NCBI RefSeq assembly: GCF_014279775.1
Contig: NZ_CP047961.1
Coordinates: 682,001-746,000 of the forward strand
Direction: 5' to 3'
Length of the DNA stretch: 64,000 bases
From: Synechococcus sp. PROS-9-1
Lineage (GTDB): Bacteria > Cyanobacteriota > Cyanobacteriia > PCC-6307 > Cyanobiaceae
Shown here: positions 52,052-62,395 of the stretch, piece after piece
Numbering within the stretch: position 1 is the first letter of the stretch
How the letters are laid out: each line of letters starts with the position of its first letter
Notes under the pieces: generated by a model
Seen by the model: only the letters and a program-made list of their open reading frames with translations
Databases searched by the model: none
What the model was told of the DNA's origin: nothing
Translations under genes and position numbers: made by a program

Positions 52052-53090
52052 GGGGCAGAACCTCTTCAGGGAAGACGAAGTTTTCGTGCGGCTGATCAGC
52101 CGGTGCCATCCAGGCACGCAGACCTTCATTCAGAAGAATGTTCTTCGTGTAGAAGGTTTCAAATTCAGGATCCTCAGCAGCGCGGATTTCCTGTGACACG
52201 AAGTCATAGGCACGCAAGTTGAGTGCAAGGCCGATGATGCCGATGGAACTGGTCCACAAGCCCATCACTGGCACAAACAGCATGAAGAAGTGCAGCCAAC
52301 GCTTGTTGGAGAACGCAATTCCGAAGATTTGGCTCCAGAAACGGTTGGCGGTAACCATTGAATAGGTCTCTTCTTCTTGGGTGGGTTCGAACGCCTTAAA
52401 GGTGTTCGACTGTTCACCATCCTCAAAAAGGGTGTTTTCCACGGTCGCGCCGTGAATGGCGCAAAGCAGTGCACCGCCAAGAATGCCGGCCACTCCCATC
52501 ATGTGGAAGGGATTCAGGGTCCAGTTATGGAAGCCCTGGAGGAACAACAGGAAGCGGAAAATTGCAGCCACACCAAAGGAGGGTGCAAAGAACCAGCTGC
52601 TCTGTCCCAAGGGGTACATCAGGAAGACACTGACGAACACCGCAATCGGACCTGAGAAGGCGATGGCGTTGTAAGGACGAATGCCGACGAGACGAGCAAT
52701 TTCAAACTGACGCAGCATGAAGCCGATCAGTGCAAAGGCGCCGTGGAGAGCAACGAAAGCCCAGAGGCCTCCAAGCTGAATCCAGCGGACAAAATCACCC
52801 TGGGCTTCTGGGCCCCAGAGCAACAGCAAGCTGTGACCCATCGCATCAGCGGGGGTGGACACAGCAGCGGTCAAAAAGTTGCAACCCTCGAGGTAGGACG
52901 ACGCAATGCCGTGGGTATACCAGGAAGTTACAAAAGTGGTTCCCGTTAACCAGCCACCAATCGAGAGGTAGGCCGTGGGAAGAAGGAGAATGCCGGACCA
53001 GCCGACAAAAACAAATCGGTCGCGTTTGAGCCAGTCATCGAGGACGTCGAACCATCCCCGCTGCGGCATGCGACCTGCAGCGATCGTCAT
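52035..53090 (-). CDS. psbD: photosystem II D2 protein
   Basis: A 351-residue reaction-centre protein that binds P680, pheophytin and the primary quinone QA. The ATG at 53090 opens [20 protein letters not shown]. It contains the five spans with [20 protein letters not shown] (chlorophyll/quinone region) and [20 protein letters not shown] near the end. The longer frame to 53144 is untranslated leader. Confidence 0.97.
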   Translation of the reverse strand: MTIAAGRMPQRGWFDVLDDWLKRDRFVFVGWSGILLLPTAYLSIGGWLTGTTFVTSWYTHGIASSYLEGCNFLTAAVSTPADAMGHSLLLLWGPEAQGDFVRWIQLGGLWAFVALHGAFALIGFMLRQFEIARLVGIRPYNAIAFSGPIAVFVSVFLMYPLGQSSWFFAPSFGVAAIFRFLLFLQGFHNWTLNPFHMMGVAGILGGALLCAIHGATVENTLFEDGEQSNTFKAFEPTQEEETYSMVTANRFWSQIFGIAFSNKRWLHFFMLFVPVMGLWTSSIGIIGLALNLRAYDFVSQEIRAAEDPEFETFYTKNILLNEGLRAWMAPADQPHENFVFPEEVLPRGNAL

Positions 53091-53309
53091 GAATTGAACG
53101 GTGCGGTTAACCCGCATGCATTGGGTTCCTGGGGACCTTAACAATCTTGTTGGGTCATTCGGGGCTTAGATGGCCCAGCTGAAACCCGTTGTATCGGAAT
53201 GCATCTTCTGGGTTTCTTTCGATTTGCGTCCTCGTTTCGTGGCAATGCTTTGTAGCGGGCTCAGCTGAATGGCTTCGCAGTCCAAAATGACCTTTGATTT
53301 TGGGCTTTG

Positions 53310-53846
53310 ATGGCCGCTGAACTGCTCGAACAACCCGTCCTCGGCTCGCGCCGGCTTTCGAACATTCTCGTTGCCTTGATGGTGACGATTGGCGGTATTG
53401 GTTTTCTGTTTGCTTCTCTTTCCAGCTACTTGGGTAGGGATCTCCTGCCACTGGGCCATCCCGCTGGCTTGGTGTTTGTTCCTCAGGGATTGATCATGGG
53501 GCTGTATAGCCTTGCGGCAGCCCTTCTCGCCACCTATCTCTGGGCCGTGATCACGATCAACGTTGGCTCGGGTAGCAACCGTTTTGATCGCTCCGCTGGT
53601 GTGGTGACAATCTCGAGGCGTGGATTTCGTAAGCCGATCAGCGTTGAAATTCCCATCAAGGACATTCAGGCGGTGAAAGTTGAGGTGAGGGATGGCTTCA
53701 ATACGCGACGCCGGGTTTCGCTTCGTGTTCGCGGAAGACGAGACATGCCCCTCACCCGTGTTGGCGAACCCCTTCCCCTGGCCCAGTTGGAACAGGACGG
53801 AGCCGAGTTGGCACGTTTTTTAGGCGTGAATCTCGAAGGACTTTGA
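53310..53846 (+). CDS. ycf4: photosystem I assembly protein Ycf4
   Basis: A 178-residue thylakoid protein with two N-terminal spans ([40 protein letters not shown]) and a soluble C-terminal part ([20 protein letters not shown]). Ycf4 helps assemble PSI. The ATG at 53310 is used; a TTG precedes it. Divergent from psbD, sharing the 219-base intergenic region. Family length. Confidence 0.92.
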   Translation: MAAELLEQPVLGSRRLSNILVALMVTIGGIGFLFASLSSYLGRDLLPLGHPAGLVFVPQGLIMGLYSLAAALLATYLWAVITINVGSGSNRFDRSAGVVTISRRGFRKPISVEIPIKDIQAVKVEVRDGFNTRRRVSLRVRGRRDMPLTRVGEPLPLAQLEQDGAELARFLGVNLEGL

Positions 53847-53860
53847 TCTTCTTTCCTCTT

Positions 53861-54559
53861 ATGCAGCGCTCAATCCTGCGGACGCTTTTATCTCTTGCCG
53901 TCTGCTTGCCCCTTCTCGTTGGTTGCTCTCAGTCCAATACAGCGTCAACAGCTTCAGTCCCTATGGGCTGCAGCCAGGCCAGTAGTCCCTGTCTTCAAGG
54001 CAAGGCCAAGGTGGAGCTCACGACCAGCCGTGGGGTGGTCAAGCTTGAACTCGATGGTGACGCGGCACCTGTGACCGCTGGGAATTTTGTGGACCTTGTT
54101 AAAAGAGGTGCTTACGACGGCACCGTGTTCCACAGAGTGATTCGTGAGCCTGTGCCTTTTGTGGTGCAGGGTGGTGACCCCACATCCAGTGATCCGAACA
54201 CCTCGAAATCTGAGTACGGAACGGGAAGTTTCGTTGACCCAGACAGTGGGCAGGCGCGATTCATTCCCCTTGAGCTGTCCTATCAAAATGAAGATCAGCC
54301 GCGTTATAGCCGCCAGAGCACCAATCCCAGTGATCTGCAGCAGCTCAAGCTGAGTCATGAACGTGGAGCCCTTGCCATGGCTCGCTCCCAATCTCCTGAT
54401 TCGGCCAGCGCTCAGTTTTATATCGCCCTAAAGCCTCTGCCTGAGCTGGATGGCAGGTATGCCGTGTTCGGTCGTGTGACCGACGGCTTGGATGTGGTGG
54501 ACACGATCGAACAGGACGACAAATTGCTTAAGGCGAAGCTGCTCACCCCAGGGCTTTGA
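53861..54559 (+). CDS. cyclophilin-type peptidyl-prolyl isomerase, lipoprotein
   Basis: A 232-residue protein with a lipoprotein signal (LLSLAVCLPLLVGC, Cys near residue 19) and a cyclophilin domain (VELTTSRGVVKLELDGDAAP; YDGTVFHRVIREPVPFVVQG, with the catalytic FHR). Probably acts on periplasmic or lumenal proteins. It starts 14 bases after the ycf4 stop on the same strand. Confidence 0.88.
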   Translation: MQRSILRTLLSLAVCLPLLVGCSQSNTASTASVPMGCSQASSPCLQGKAKVELTTSRGVVKLELDGDAAPVTAGNFVDLVKRGAYDGTVFHRVIREPVPFVVQGGDPTSSDPNTSKSEYGTGSFVDPDSGQARFIPLELSYQNEDQPRYSRQSTNPSDLQQLKLSHERGALAMARSQSPDSASAQFYIALKPLPELDGRYAVFGRVTDGLDVVDTIEQDDKLLKAKLLTPGL

Positions 54560-54568
54560 AAGCAGCCA

Positions 54569-55099
54569 TCAAGCGAGAACTCTCTCGCCGCTGATGGCTG
54601 CTTTCAGCAATTCGGTGTTCACCCCTGATGCCCGTTCCAGGGCCACCTTTCCTGTTCGGGCAATTTCCAGGATTCCGTAAGGAGCCATCAAGCGTTCCAG
54701 TGCCACCAATTTGCCTGGATCTCCCACCACTTCCAGGGTGAGAGCGTCATCGGCAACGTCCACCACCTTGGCGCGGAAGACCTGTACCAATTCAAGAATG
54801 GCGCTGCGTTGTTCCGCCGGTGCTGACACCTTCATCAGCATCAGCTCCCTTTCCACCGCAGGCAATTGCGAGAGATCGAGTACCTGAAGCACGTTCACCA
54901 GCTTGTCGAGCTGCTTGCTCATTTGCTGCAGGGTGTGTTCATCGCCTTCCACCACCATGGTGAGCCGAGATTGGCCGTTGGTTTCAGCAGGACCTACAGC
55001 CAGGCTGTCGATGTTGAAGCCTCGTCTAGCGAAGAGTCCGGCGATACGGCTCAGTGCGCCGGATTCGTCCTCCACCAGGACGGACAGGGTGTGCTTCAT
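54569..55099 (-). CDS. ilvH: acetolactate synthase small subunit
   Basis: A 176-residue regulatory subunit of branched-chain amino acid synthesis. The ACT domain comes first ([37 protein letters not shown]), then a C-terminal domain with [19 protein letters not shown]. It binds valine for feedback inhibition in the family. ATG at 55099 overlaps the preceding gene's stop. Confidence 0.93.
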   Translation of the reverse strand: MKHTLSVLVEDESGALSRIAGLFARRGFNIDSLAVGPAETNGQSRLTMVVEGDEHTLQQMSKQLDKLVNVLQVLDLSQLPAVERELMLMKVSAPAEQRSAILELVQVFRAKVVDVADDALTLEVVGDPGKLVALERLMAPYGILEIARTGKVALERASGVNTELLKAAISGERVLA

Positions 55100-56076
55100 G
55101 CCCGTTGCTGTGCTTCCAGCGCGCTTGTTCTTCCTAAATTAAGGTCCAGCCAGCGCAAAAGCTCTTGATGGAAGTGTTCGGGGCTTTCATCGTGGGGGCA
55201 ATGCCCACTGCCGTCGAGGATGCGTAGCTTCAGCCAGGAATGCTGTTGCTGCAGTTTTTCACCGATGAGTAAGGGCACAAATCGGTCCTGTCGGCCCCAG
55301 ATCAGCAGGAGGGGCTTGGGCTGATCATGCTTGGCTAAGCGCTCCAGCAGCGCGGGTGCTGTGGCCCCCCGTGGACGTAAGGCCATGCCAATGCTCATGG
55401 CACGGAGGCTGCGTGCGGCGGTAGGGCGACGGGCTGGGCTGGCAATCAGCTGATGTAGTTCCCGGTCGTGGCGGATGGAGCGTGAATAGGCCCCTTGGAG
55501 CCCTATGCGCAGCAGAGCCGTGCGGCTGATCAAGGGGACAAGAAGTTCTAGAGGTAGCAATCGGCAGAGCAGCTCTACCGTGCGCCTTTTGAGTTGGCGC
55601 AGTCGGCGTGGTTGTCGTCTCGGCAGTGGCTGCATCAATGCGGGGTCCGGCAGCGGTGCCGCAACCACTGCTGTGACCCATTCAGGACGAAAGGCCGCGG
55701 TGGTGAGCGCGGTGAGGCCTCCCAAGGAATTGCCTACCAATACAGCGGGTTGTTGAACCACCTGCTCGAGAAAGCCTGCTACCTGCCGCGCCCAAAGACG
55801 ATTGTCCAAGCGGATATGGGGATGAAGGCCTGGTTGTTCAGAGCGGCCGAAACCGATCAAATCAAGTCCGTAGACCCGGTATCCAGCCTTCGTGAGAGGC
55901 GCTGCGTTGTGACGCCAATGGCTGCTGCTGGCACCGAACCCATGCAGCAGAATCATCGCGGGAGCTTTGGGATCCCCGAGCACGCGCCAGTGACAGCGAT
56001 ATCCCTTCCAGATCCATACCGCGCTTTCGCCCCAATCGGCACCGTTGGAGGCAGGCTGAAGAGCAGTTGCTTGCAC
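55096..56076 (-). CDS. alpha/beta hydrolase
   Basis: A 326-residue hydrolase. Oxyanion region [20 protein letters not shown], nucleophile elbow [12 protein letters not shown], acid in [13 protein letters not shown] and His in [14 protein letters not shown]. Such proteins in cyanobacteria are often annotated haloalkane dehalogenase-like or pheophytinase-like; the substrate is not clear. Stop overlaps the ilvH ATG by four bases. Confidence 0.85.
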   Translation of the reverse strand: MQATALQPASNGADWGESAVWIWKGYRCHWRVLGDPKAPAMILLHGFGASSSHWRHNAAPLTKAGYRVYGLDLIGFGRSEQPGLHPHIRLDNRLWARQVAGFLEQVVQQPAVLVGNSLGGLTALTTAAFRPEWVTAVVAAPLPDPALMQPLPRRQPRRLRQLKRRTVELLCRLLPLELLVPLISRTALLRIGLQGAYSRSIRHDRELHQLIASPARRPTAARSLRAMSIGMALRPRGATAPALLERLAKHDQPKPLLLIWGRQDRFVPLLIGEKLQQQHSWLKLRILDGSGHCPHDESPEHFHQELLRWLDLNLGRTSALEAQQRA

Positions 56077-56089
56077 GTGCCTGACGGAG

Positions 56090-57295
56090 TTGAACGCTCA
56101 CTATCGCGAAGGGATGGCGTCGGTGCGGACCGGGGCTGGTTTCTTTCGTCCCGACTCCCGACCGGCGAGAGATCTCTCCGTGTTGGTCGCCGCCTCAACC
56201 TTGGAGGGCGCTTCCAGGGAAGGTCCCCTGCGCTGGCTGGACCTTATGGCTGGCTGCGGGATCCGTTCTCTGCGCTGGGGACTGGAGGCGAGGGGCGCGT
56301 CCCACCAGCCTGTGGAACTTTGGGCGAATGATGCGGATCAGGAGCGTGGGCCCCTTCTAGCCGCCAATCTCGAACCGTTGCACGCCTGTGATGGGGTCTC
56401 GCTCAACCTGAGCCATCAACCGGCGGAGCGGCTGCTGCGCGAGGCCTATCTCGAGCATCGTTTTTTTGATCTGATCGATCTCGATCCTTTTGGCTGCCCG
56501 AATGTTTTGCTCCAGTCCACGCTCCAGGCGATGCGGTTTGGAGGTGTGCTGTTGCTTGCGAGCACCGACGGTCGATCACCCACGGGGCATGACCGGTTTG
56601 CGGCCGTGCGTCGGTTTGGAGCAGCGGCTCGTGCCCACCCATCGAGTTGGGAGTTGGCGCTGCGTCTGCAATTGGCTGCTGTCGCCCGTGAGGCTTGGCT
56701 GCTGGGAAGGGGTCTTGAGCCCTTGTTCAGCTTCAGCGATGGCCGCACGTTTCGTGTAGCGGTGCGCATGCGCCAACGGATCCGTTCGGGTGAGGAGCAG
56801 CAGCTGGGCTTTTTAGCCCGTTGTGAGCGCTGCGGGGATCAGGCGGTGCAAGCGATGTTGGACCTGCAGGGCTGGAGACCCTGTGCCTGTACCGATGGCT
56901 GCGGACGCTGGGCGGTGAGTGGTCCGCTCTGGATTGGTCCACTCCAAGATGTTTCCCAGATCAATGGGCTCTTGGAGATCAGTAACAGCTTGGATGCAGC
57001 GTTGAGCATGGGGTTGCGTGAGGGGCAAGACCTCACCCTTTCCCCTCGCAGCAGGCGGATGCTCGATGGTTTGATAGCGGATCCCGGTCAACCGGCCTGT
57101 TGCTGGTCAACGGCTGAATTATCCCGACGGCTACAGCTCAAAGGGCCGCCGGCGATCGAGCCTTTGGTTGCAGCTCTTCGGGCCTGCGGGCATAGCGCCT
57201 CGGTGAGTGGTGTGATGACTGGGCAGGTGCGAACCAATGCGCCTCTCGGCATCTTGTTACGACGATGCACCGAATTTGGCGGGAAAGATCGTTAA
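56090..57295 (+). CDS. trm1: tRNA (guanine-26-N2)-dimethyltransferase, Trm1 type
   Basis: A 401-residue methyltransferase. It has the SAM region LDLMAGCGIRSLRWGLEARG, the DLIDLDPFGCPNVLLQS catalytic motif, and a zinc-binding Cys cluster (RCERCGDQ with CACTDGCG). It modifies G26 of tRNAs. TTG start at 56090 is chosen because the RxGxGFFxPDSR segment needs its upstream helix; an ATG at 56114 is the alternative. Divergent from the hydrolase gene. Confidence 0.85.
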   Translation: MNAHYREGMASVRTGAGFFRPDSRPARDLSVLVAASTLEGASREGPLRWLDLMAGCGIRSLRWGLEARGASHQPVELWANDADQERGPLLAANLEPLHACDGVSLNLSHQPAERLLREAYLEHRFFDLIDLDPFGCPNVLLQSTLQAMRFGGVLLLASTDGRSPTGHDRFAAVRRFGAAARAHPSSWELALRLQLAAVAREAWLLGRGLEPLFSFSDGRTFRVAVRMRQRIRSGEEQQLGFLARCERCGDQAVQAMLDLQGWRPCACTDGCGRWAVSGPLWIGPLQDVSQINGLLEISNSLDAALSMGLREGQDLTLSPRSRRMLDGLIADPGQPACCWSTAELSRRLQLKGPPAIEPLVAALRACGHSASVSGVMTGQVRTNAPLGILLRRCTEFGGKDR

Positions 57296-57322
57296 ATAGA
57301 TGCTGATTGTGAATCCCGCTTC

Positions 57323-57421
57323 ATGGCTTCGGAAATTTTCGGAATTGCTGTCGTGTTCTGGGTGTTGATTCCCGTGGGCCTCGCTGGTGGTGCCTTGCTT
57401 TTGAAACTTCAAGGCGATTGA
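57323..57421 (+). CDS. petM: cytochrome b6-f complex subunit VII
   Basis: A 32-residue single-span protein ([20 protein letters not shown]; then [11 protein letters not shown]). Length and sequence fit PetM, a peripheral one-helix subunit of the cytochrome b6-f complex. It starts 27 bases after trm1 and precedes the ycf39 gene. Confidence 0.85.
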   Translation: MASEIFGIAVVFWVLIPVGLAGGALLLKLQGD

Positions 57422-57476
57422 TCGGCGCGGCTGGCCTTTGCTCCCTTTAGGCTCCACGCTTGCAATGACTGACCCG

Positions 57477-58439
57477 ATGCAGGTTCTGGTGGTTGGTGGG
57501 ACAGGAACGCTTGGTCGTCAAATCGCAAAACAAGCGATTGATGCTGGCCACAAAGTGCGTTGCGTAGTGCGCTCACCTCGAAAGGCAGCCTTTTTACAGG
57601 AATGGGGTTGTGAGCTCACGCGGGGTGATCTTCTTGAGCCGGCCAGCCTTGATTACGCACTTGATGGCATGGATGTGGTCATCGATGCCGCCACCAGCCG
57701 GCCAACGGACCCCAACAGCATTTACGTGACTGATTGGGAAGGAAAGCTCAATCTGCTCAGGGCTTGCGACAGAGCCGATGTGAAGCGGTTCGTGTTTCTC
57801 TCCCTCCTGGGTGCTTCCAATCACCGCAATGTCCCTTTGATGGACATCAAGCACTGCACCGAGCGCTTGCTCGAAGAGTCGGATTTTGATTACACAATCC
57901 TGCAAGGAGCGGCGTTCATGCAGGGCGTGATCAGTCAATTTGCGATTCCGATTTTGGAAAGCCAAACGGTTTGGGTGAGTGGAAGTCCAACCCCGATCGC
58001 TTATATGAACACGCAAGACATGGCTCGTTTTGCTGTTGCGGCTGTCGAACATCCAGAAACGATTCGTTGTTCATACCCCGTCGTAGGACCCAAGGCCTGG
58101 AACACCGGAGAAGTGATTCAACTCTGTGAGCTGGCGAGTTCTAGGTCGGCAAGGGTGTTTCGCGTGCCTGGAGCCTTGCTCAATCTGATGCAAGGCATCT
58201 GTTCGTTTTTTGAGCCAGCCGTGAACGTGGCAGAGCGCCTCGCCTTTGCTGAAGTCACAGGTGGAGGTGGCTCTCTTGATGCACCGATGGAGGCCAGTTA
58301 TCGCGCCTTTGGCCTTGACCTCGATGAAACCACGCAGATGGAGACCTACATCCGTGAGTACTACGACACGATCTTGAAGCGCCTCAGGGATATGGAGGCC
58401 GATCTGGACAAGAACGCCAAGAAAAAGCTGCCCTTCTAG
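57477..58439 (+). CDS. ycf39: Ycf39 (NAD(P)H-binding, PSII assembly)
   Basis: A 320-residue atypical short-chain dehydrogenase with the Rossmann motif VLVVGGTGTLGRQIAKQAID and a later DYTILQGAAFMQGVISQFAI. In Synechocystis Ycf39 works with high-light-inducible proteins in delivering chlorophyll to newly made PSII reaction centres. The ATG at 57477 begins at the usual family start; an ATG at 57465 adds four residues. Confidence 0.88.
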   Translation: MQVLVVGGTGTLGRQIAKQAIDAGHKVRCVVRSPRKAAFLQEWGCELTRGDLLEPASLDYALDGMDVVIDAATSRPTDPNSIYVTDWEGKLNLLRACDRADVKRFVFLSLLGASNHRNVPLMDIKHCTERLLEESDFDYTILQGAAFMQGVISQFAIPILESQTVWVSGSPTPIAYMNTQDMARFAVAAVEHPETIRCSYPVVGPKAWNTGEVIQLCELASSRSARVFRVPGALLNLMQGICSFFEPAVNVAERLAFAEVTGGGGSLDAPMEASYRAFGLDLDETTQMETYIREYYDTILKRLRDMEADLDKNAKKKLPF

Positions 58440-58511
58440 GCGCCTTGACGGAACGAGTGGTGTATTTGTACTATTCACTCGCTAGGATTGGTTTGTTTTT
58501 GGATCGTCGTT

Positions 58512-58727
58512 ATGTCTGTCGCCCAAGTCAAAAATCTTCAGCGACGGCTCGACAATCTCGCCAGAGAAGCGGAAACCGAGCTCAATCGTGCCTGTGGTCA
58601 TGAGCTCTGGCAAAGCGTTGGCTTTGATGCCTTTGATGGCATCGAGGACATCGATCGCCGTGCCAGTGCGAATTATTACTACGGTCAGTGGCAAACTGTT
58701 CGTGAGCTACAGGATGTTTTGGGCTAA
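58512..58727 (+). CDS. hypothetical protein, 71 aa
   Basis: The ATG at 58512 gives a helical protein (MSVAQVKNLQRRLDNLAREA, then FDAFDGIEDIDRRASANYYY). The promoter region contains TGTATTTGTACTATT, which resembles half of a LexA box, but the left half is poor. No family recognised. Confidence 0.6.
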   Translation: MSVAQVKNLQRRLDNLAREAETELNRACGHELWQSVGFDAFDGIEDIDRRASANYYYGQWQTVRELQDVLG

Positions 58728-58765
58728 GCCTGGTTAAGTATTTGATTCGGCCTTAAATCTTGCCT

Positions 58766-59551
58766 ATGGCGTCTTGTTGCGGAGATAACTCATTGTCACT
58801 GGATCAAACGCAGGCGGTAGAGGACCGTTATGGCGCTGCTGCAGCGGTACAAGAAGCTTGCCTCTGCACTCCAGTGGCGTTTGATCCCTCCTTGCTGAAA
58901 CCCATCCCCCAAGAAGTGGTGGACAGGGATTATGGCTGTGGTGACCCCACCCGTTGGGTGCGGTCTGGAGATGCGGTGTTGGACCTCGGAAGTGGAAGCG
59001 GAAAAAATGCCTTTATTTGTTCCCAGGTGGTCGGGGCAACAGGTCGAGTGATTGGTGTTGACCGCAACGCGGACATGCTGGCCCTCTCGCGTTCTGCAGC
59101 ACCCGTCTTGGCAGAGCGGATTGGTTACGCCAATGTTTGCTTTCTTGAGGGTGCGATTGAGGCGCTTGATGCCAATGATGCTGAGGGAGAGCCCCTGGTG
59201 GCTGATGCCAGCGTTGATGTGGTGCTCAGCAACTGCGTGCTGAATCTGGTGAATCCATCCGCGCGTCAGCAGCTGTTGCAGAACATTCGGCGCGTGCTTC
59301 GGCCTGCTGGTCGCGTTGCAATCAGCGACATCGTGTGTGATCGCCCGGTGCCGATGGCTCTTCAGCAGGACGCCGAGCTTTGGAGTGGCTGCATTAGCGG
59401 GGCCTGGTTAGAGGAGGATTTTCTGGAGGATTTCCGAGCGCTGGGGTTTGAGCAGGTTCAGTACGCCGAGCGCTCTGAGACTCCTTGGAGAGTTGTTGAG
59501 GGCATTGAATTTCGCGCTGTCACCCTGACCGGTGCGTTGTCGAACGGCTAA
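58766..59551 (+). CDS. arsM: ArsM-like arsenite methyltransferase
   Basis: A 261-residue SAM methyltransferase. SAM motif VLDLGSGSGKNAFICSQVVG. The three conserved arsenic-binding Cys of ArsM have counterparts in YGCGDPTRW, SNCVLNLV and SGCISGA; a Cys pair (MASCCGDN) opens the protein. ArsM makes methylated arsenicals and can feed arsenosugar synthesis in marine phototrophs. Its end overlaps the convergent pseudouridine synthase by 32 bases. Arsenic specificity is inferred from the Cys pattern. Confidence 0.8.
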   Translation: MASCCGDNSLSLDQTQAVEDRYGAAAAVQEACLCTPVAFDPSLLKPIPQEVVDRDYGCGDPTRWVRSGDAVLDLGSGSGKNAFICSQVVGATGRVIGVDRNADMLALSRSAAPVLAERIGYANVCFLEGAIEALDANDAEGEPLVADASVDVVLSNCVLNLVNPSARQQLLQNIRRVLRPAGRVAISDIVCDRPVPMALQQDAELWSGCISGAWLEEDFLEDFRALGFEQVQYAERSETPWRVVEGIEFRAVTLTGALSNG

Positions 59552-60284
59552 GCAGCCGCTGCAAGCGCTGATCTTCTGCGCTGGTGACCTCGCGCCACAT
59601 CCCTGCACTGAGGCCTTTGAGGCTCAACGTCGTGTCTCCATCCATCAAGTCGATGGAGTGACGAATCAGCCTGAGTGTGGGCAGGCCCACGGCTGCGGTC
59701 ATCCGACGCACTTGGCGGTTGCGTCCTTCGCGAAGTTCAAGACAGAGCCAGCAGGTTGGAATCGAGCGACGTTCCCGAATCGGCGGATTGCGATCGCCGA
59801 TGGTTTGTCTCTCGTGATCCGACAGGATCCTTGCTTTGGCAGGCCTGGACAGGCGCCCTTGAATCATTACTCCCCGCTGGAGTTGATCCAGTTGGTTGTC
59901 GTTCGCGCAACCCTCCACTTGAACCCAGTACTGCCGCCAGTGCCCAAAGCGAGGATCGGTGAGACGTTGTTGCAGACGACCGTTATCGGTGAGCAATAAC
60001 AGCCCCTCACTGTCGGCATCGAGACGCCCAGCAGCGTAAACATTTGGAATTGGCACCCACTCCGCTAGGCATCCCCAGCGGCTCTGAGGTTCAGGTGTGA
60101 ACTGACTCAGAACCCCATAGGGCTTGTGCAGAAGAAGGGTCAGTTGTGAGCTCCATAGCAGAGCAACCGTGGATCTCCCCAACGAAACGCGTTGTTGAGA
60201 TGGTCGTTGTACAGATGCTTGATGTTGTCTGCTTGCATCTTCATCAGAGAGGCTTGGTTGAAACGTGCCCTTTCTCAGAAGCAA
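59520..60284 (-). CDS. RsuA/RluE family pseudouridine synthase
   Basis: The core begins LTLLLHKPYGVLSQFTPEPQ and has the catalytic Asp motif AAGRLDADSEGLLLLTDNG and the C-terminal LELREGRNRQVRRMTAAVGL. No S4 domain is present, so it resembles RluE, which modifies 23S rRNA. The start is unclear: only TTG at 60284 or an internal TTG near 60179 is available, and the core begins about 45 residues in. Confidence 0.85.
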   Translation of the reverse strand: MLLRKGTFQPSLSDEDASRQHQASVQRPSQQRVSLGRSTVALLWSSQLTLLLHKPYGVLSQFTPEPQSRWGCLAEWVPIPNVYAAGRLDADSEGLLLLTDNGRLQQRLTDPRFGHWRQYWVQVEGCANDNQLDQLQRGVMIQGRLSRPAKARILSDHERQTIGDRNPPIRERRSIPTCWLCLELREGRNRQVRRMTAAVGLPTLRLIRHSIDLMDGDTTLSLKGLSAGMWREVTSAEDQRLQRLLSRSTTHRSG

Positions 60285-60414
60285 GTTTCAAAATGTGGGC
60301 TGGTGTGGGTGCCTGGCGCACCTGTTCCCGCAGCTCACAATCGGATTGAATCAGAGAAGTGAAAGCAGCCAGAGCTGATTCAGACACAGAAGCACTTCAG
60401 AACTTGCAAACAAG

Positions 60415-60504
60415 CTAATTCGCATTTTGACGGTTACGCCAGAGATTTACTGCCCCGATAGAAATAAGCAACAGGCCCAGGTCGAGGGAAAGCGGGGGGA
60501 GCAT
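60415..60504 (-). CDS. possible 29-aa single-span peptide
   Basis: In the 332-base gap before infA, an ATG-started minus-strand frame encodes one span (LPPLSLDLGLLLISIGAVNL) with a basic end (WRNRQNAN). The topology suits small thylakoid peptides, but it is very short. The rest of 60285-60616 holds nothing recognisable. Confidence 0.35.
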   Translation of the reverse strand: MLPPLSLDLGLLLISIGAVNLWRNRQNAN

Positions 60505-60616
60505 CAAAGGGCTGTTAGTAGAGGCGCTGACCCTAAAGAGAGTGACGGCGTAATGGTGGAAATGCTTTGGAGGTGGCCTCCTAAACTGATTTCAATGAAG
60601 ACGATGACCCTGGCGC

Positions 60617-60886
60617 ATGATTGAGACCTCGGGTGTGATTGAAAAAGAGCAGGGGAACGGGTTTTACCTCGTAACCCTGGAGCAGCCCGCTGGTCACCAG
60701 TGCTTGTGCCGCGCCGCTGGAAAGCTCACGAAATTCCGCATCAAATTGCTCGCAGGTGACAAGGTTCTGGTGGAAATCAGTCCCTATGACCTGACCCGTG
60801 GCCGGATCACTTACCGCGAGCGCAATGCGGGTGCACCGGGTGGACGTCCAGGCGGGAATCGTCCTGGTGGCCCACGCCGCCGTTAA
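60617..60886 (+). CDS. infA: translation initiation factor IF-1
   Basis: An 89-residue S1/OB-fold protein with GVIEKEQGNGFYLVTLEQ, then RIKLLAGDKVLVEISPYDLT and GRITYRE. A Gly/Pro/Arg-rich tail after residue 73 (GAPGGRPGGNRPGGPRRR) is an extension over bacterial IF-1, consistent with picocyanobacterial homologues. Convergent with ntrC. Confidence 0.93.
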   Translation: MIETSGVIEKEQGNGFYLVTLEQPAGHQCLCRAAGKLTKFRIKLLAGDKVLVEISPYDLTRGRITYRERNAGAPGGRPGGNRPGGPRRR

Positions 60887-60902
60887 GTCATCGGTTCTGG
60901 AG

Positions 60903-62267
60903 TTAGTGGCTCTTAAGAAGGGCCTCGATCGCACCTTTGAATTCACTGCGCTGTTTCACGCCGCGCCATTGCTGTTGGAGGGACTTGTCATAAAACAACT
61001 GGACCGTTGGGGTGCCGTTAACGCCTGCCTGTTCGGCAATGTCTTGATCGGCTTCGATGTCAATTTCGATGCCTTGAGCCTGTCCATTCAGTTCTGAAAG
61101 CACCCGTTTGAGCTGCGGCTTCAGCACATGACAGGGGCCACAGCTTGGGGAGCTGTAAATCACGAGCAGGGGCTTGTTGCTGTCGTGATACAGCTTGCGC
61201 AGGGCATAACTGCCCTTTTGCCATTCAGCATTGGCGTCGTAGGTGGCTTCCGTGGTCGCTTCTATGGCTTGTGGCGCCTTGGCTTTTTGAGGTTCAACCA
61301 CCTCACGACTCACAAGCGTGGCCAAATCGTGATGGCTTAACCAGCGTTCTGCGGCAAGGGCCGCTTGGCAACCACTGCCTGCGGCAGTAATCCCTTGGCG
61401 CCACTCCGCATCGGCGACATCACCCGCTGCAAACACGCCTTCCAAGGAGGTCTCTGGCCTGCCGGGTTGGGTGACGAGGTAACCGCTGCGATCGCAATCC
61501 AGTTGGTCTTTCAACAGGTCTGTATTCGGAGTGTGGCCAATGGCGTAAAACATCCCCCGCACGGCCAATGATTCCTCCTTGCCGCTGTCTCGGTTACGCA
61601 GTCGTAAGCCGTTCATCCAGTCCGTTCCCTCGACGTCGAGCACCTCGGTGTTCCAGTGCACCGTGATTTGGGGATTGGCTTCAACGCGGTCAGTCATGGC
61701 CGCACTGGCGCGCAAGCGGTCTGAGCGCACCAACAGGTGCACATGACTGCCGTACTTGGTGAGATACACCGCTTCCTCGCAAGCGGAATCTCCTCCTCCG
61801 ACCACTGCTAACTCCTCATTGCGGAACTGGGGAGTTGCACCATCGCAAATGGCGCAAGCGCTGATTCCCTGGCTCCAGAAGCGATCTTCGTTGGGTAAGC
61901 CCAAGCGGTTGGCGCTGGCGCCAGTGGCGATGATGATCGATTGGGTTTGGATCGTCTTGCCGTCCGCATGAATCCTGTAGGGGCGTTGGCTCAAGTCGAT
62001 CACGTCAGCATCGGCTTCGAGCAGCTGAGTGCCCCAGCGCTCCGCCTGCGCCTTCATGAGATCCATTAGATCGGGGCCAAGGACCCCATCTGGAAAGCCG
62101 GGGAAATTTTCAACATGGGTGGTGGTCATCAGTTGACCACCAGGGATCCCGCCGCGCTGAAAACCCGTGATCAAGAGTGGGTTGAGGTTGGCTCTGGCCG
62201 CATAAATGGCTGCCGTATACCCAGCCGGGCCAGATCCGACGATCACTAGGTTCTCGCTTGCGCCCAT
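60903..62267 (-). CDS. ntrC: NADPH-thioredoxin reductase/thioredoxin fusion (NTRC)
   Basis: A 454-residue fusion. Residues about 1-320 are an FAD/NADPH thioredoxin reductase ([20 protein letters not shown]; redox CAIC near 137; [20 protein letters not shown]). After a linker, residues about 345-454 are a thioredoxin with active site CGPC. NTRC passes NADPH electrons to 2-Cys peroxiredoxins and photosynthetic targets. This is the chloroplast-type fusion, common in picocyanobacteria. Not the nitrogen regulator of the same abbreviation. Confidence 0.95.
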   Translation of the reverse strand: MGASENLVIVGSGPAGYTAAIYAARANLNPLLITGFQRGGIPGGQLMTTTHVENFPGFPDGVLGPDLMDLMKAQAERWGTQLLEADADVIDLSQRPYRIHADGKTIQTQSIIIATGASANRLGLPNEDRFWSQGISACAICDGATPQFRNEELAVVGGGDSACEEAVYLTKYGSHVHLLVRSDRLRASAAMTDRVEANPQITVHWNTEVLDVEGTDWMNGLRLRNRDSGKEESLAVRGMFYAIGHTPNTDLLKDQLDCDRSGYLVTQPGRPETSLEGVFAAGDVADAEWRQGITAAGSGCQAALAAERWLSHHDLATLVSREVVEPQKAKAPQAIEATTEATYDANAEWQKGSYALRKLYHDSNKPLLVIYSSPSCGPCHVLKPQLKRVLSELNGQAQGIEIDIEADQDIAEQAGVNGTPTVQLFYDKSLQQQWRGVKQRSEFKGAIEALLKSH

Positions 62268-62395
62268 GGCTTATGCGTATTGACTATGATTTGAATCTAA
62301 ACGGATCCTGTTAGCGATCGCTTTGTTTTTAATGCTCAGCGTTTGTGAGATTTGGACAGAAAGATGTGTCGCAAAAGCAAGATTTAATAATTTGT

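Noticed and set aside
58458-58490. LexA box before the 71-aa gene
   Set aside because: Only the right half (TGTACT) fits; the left half is poor, so it is not listed as a site.
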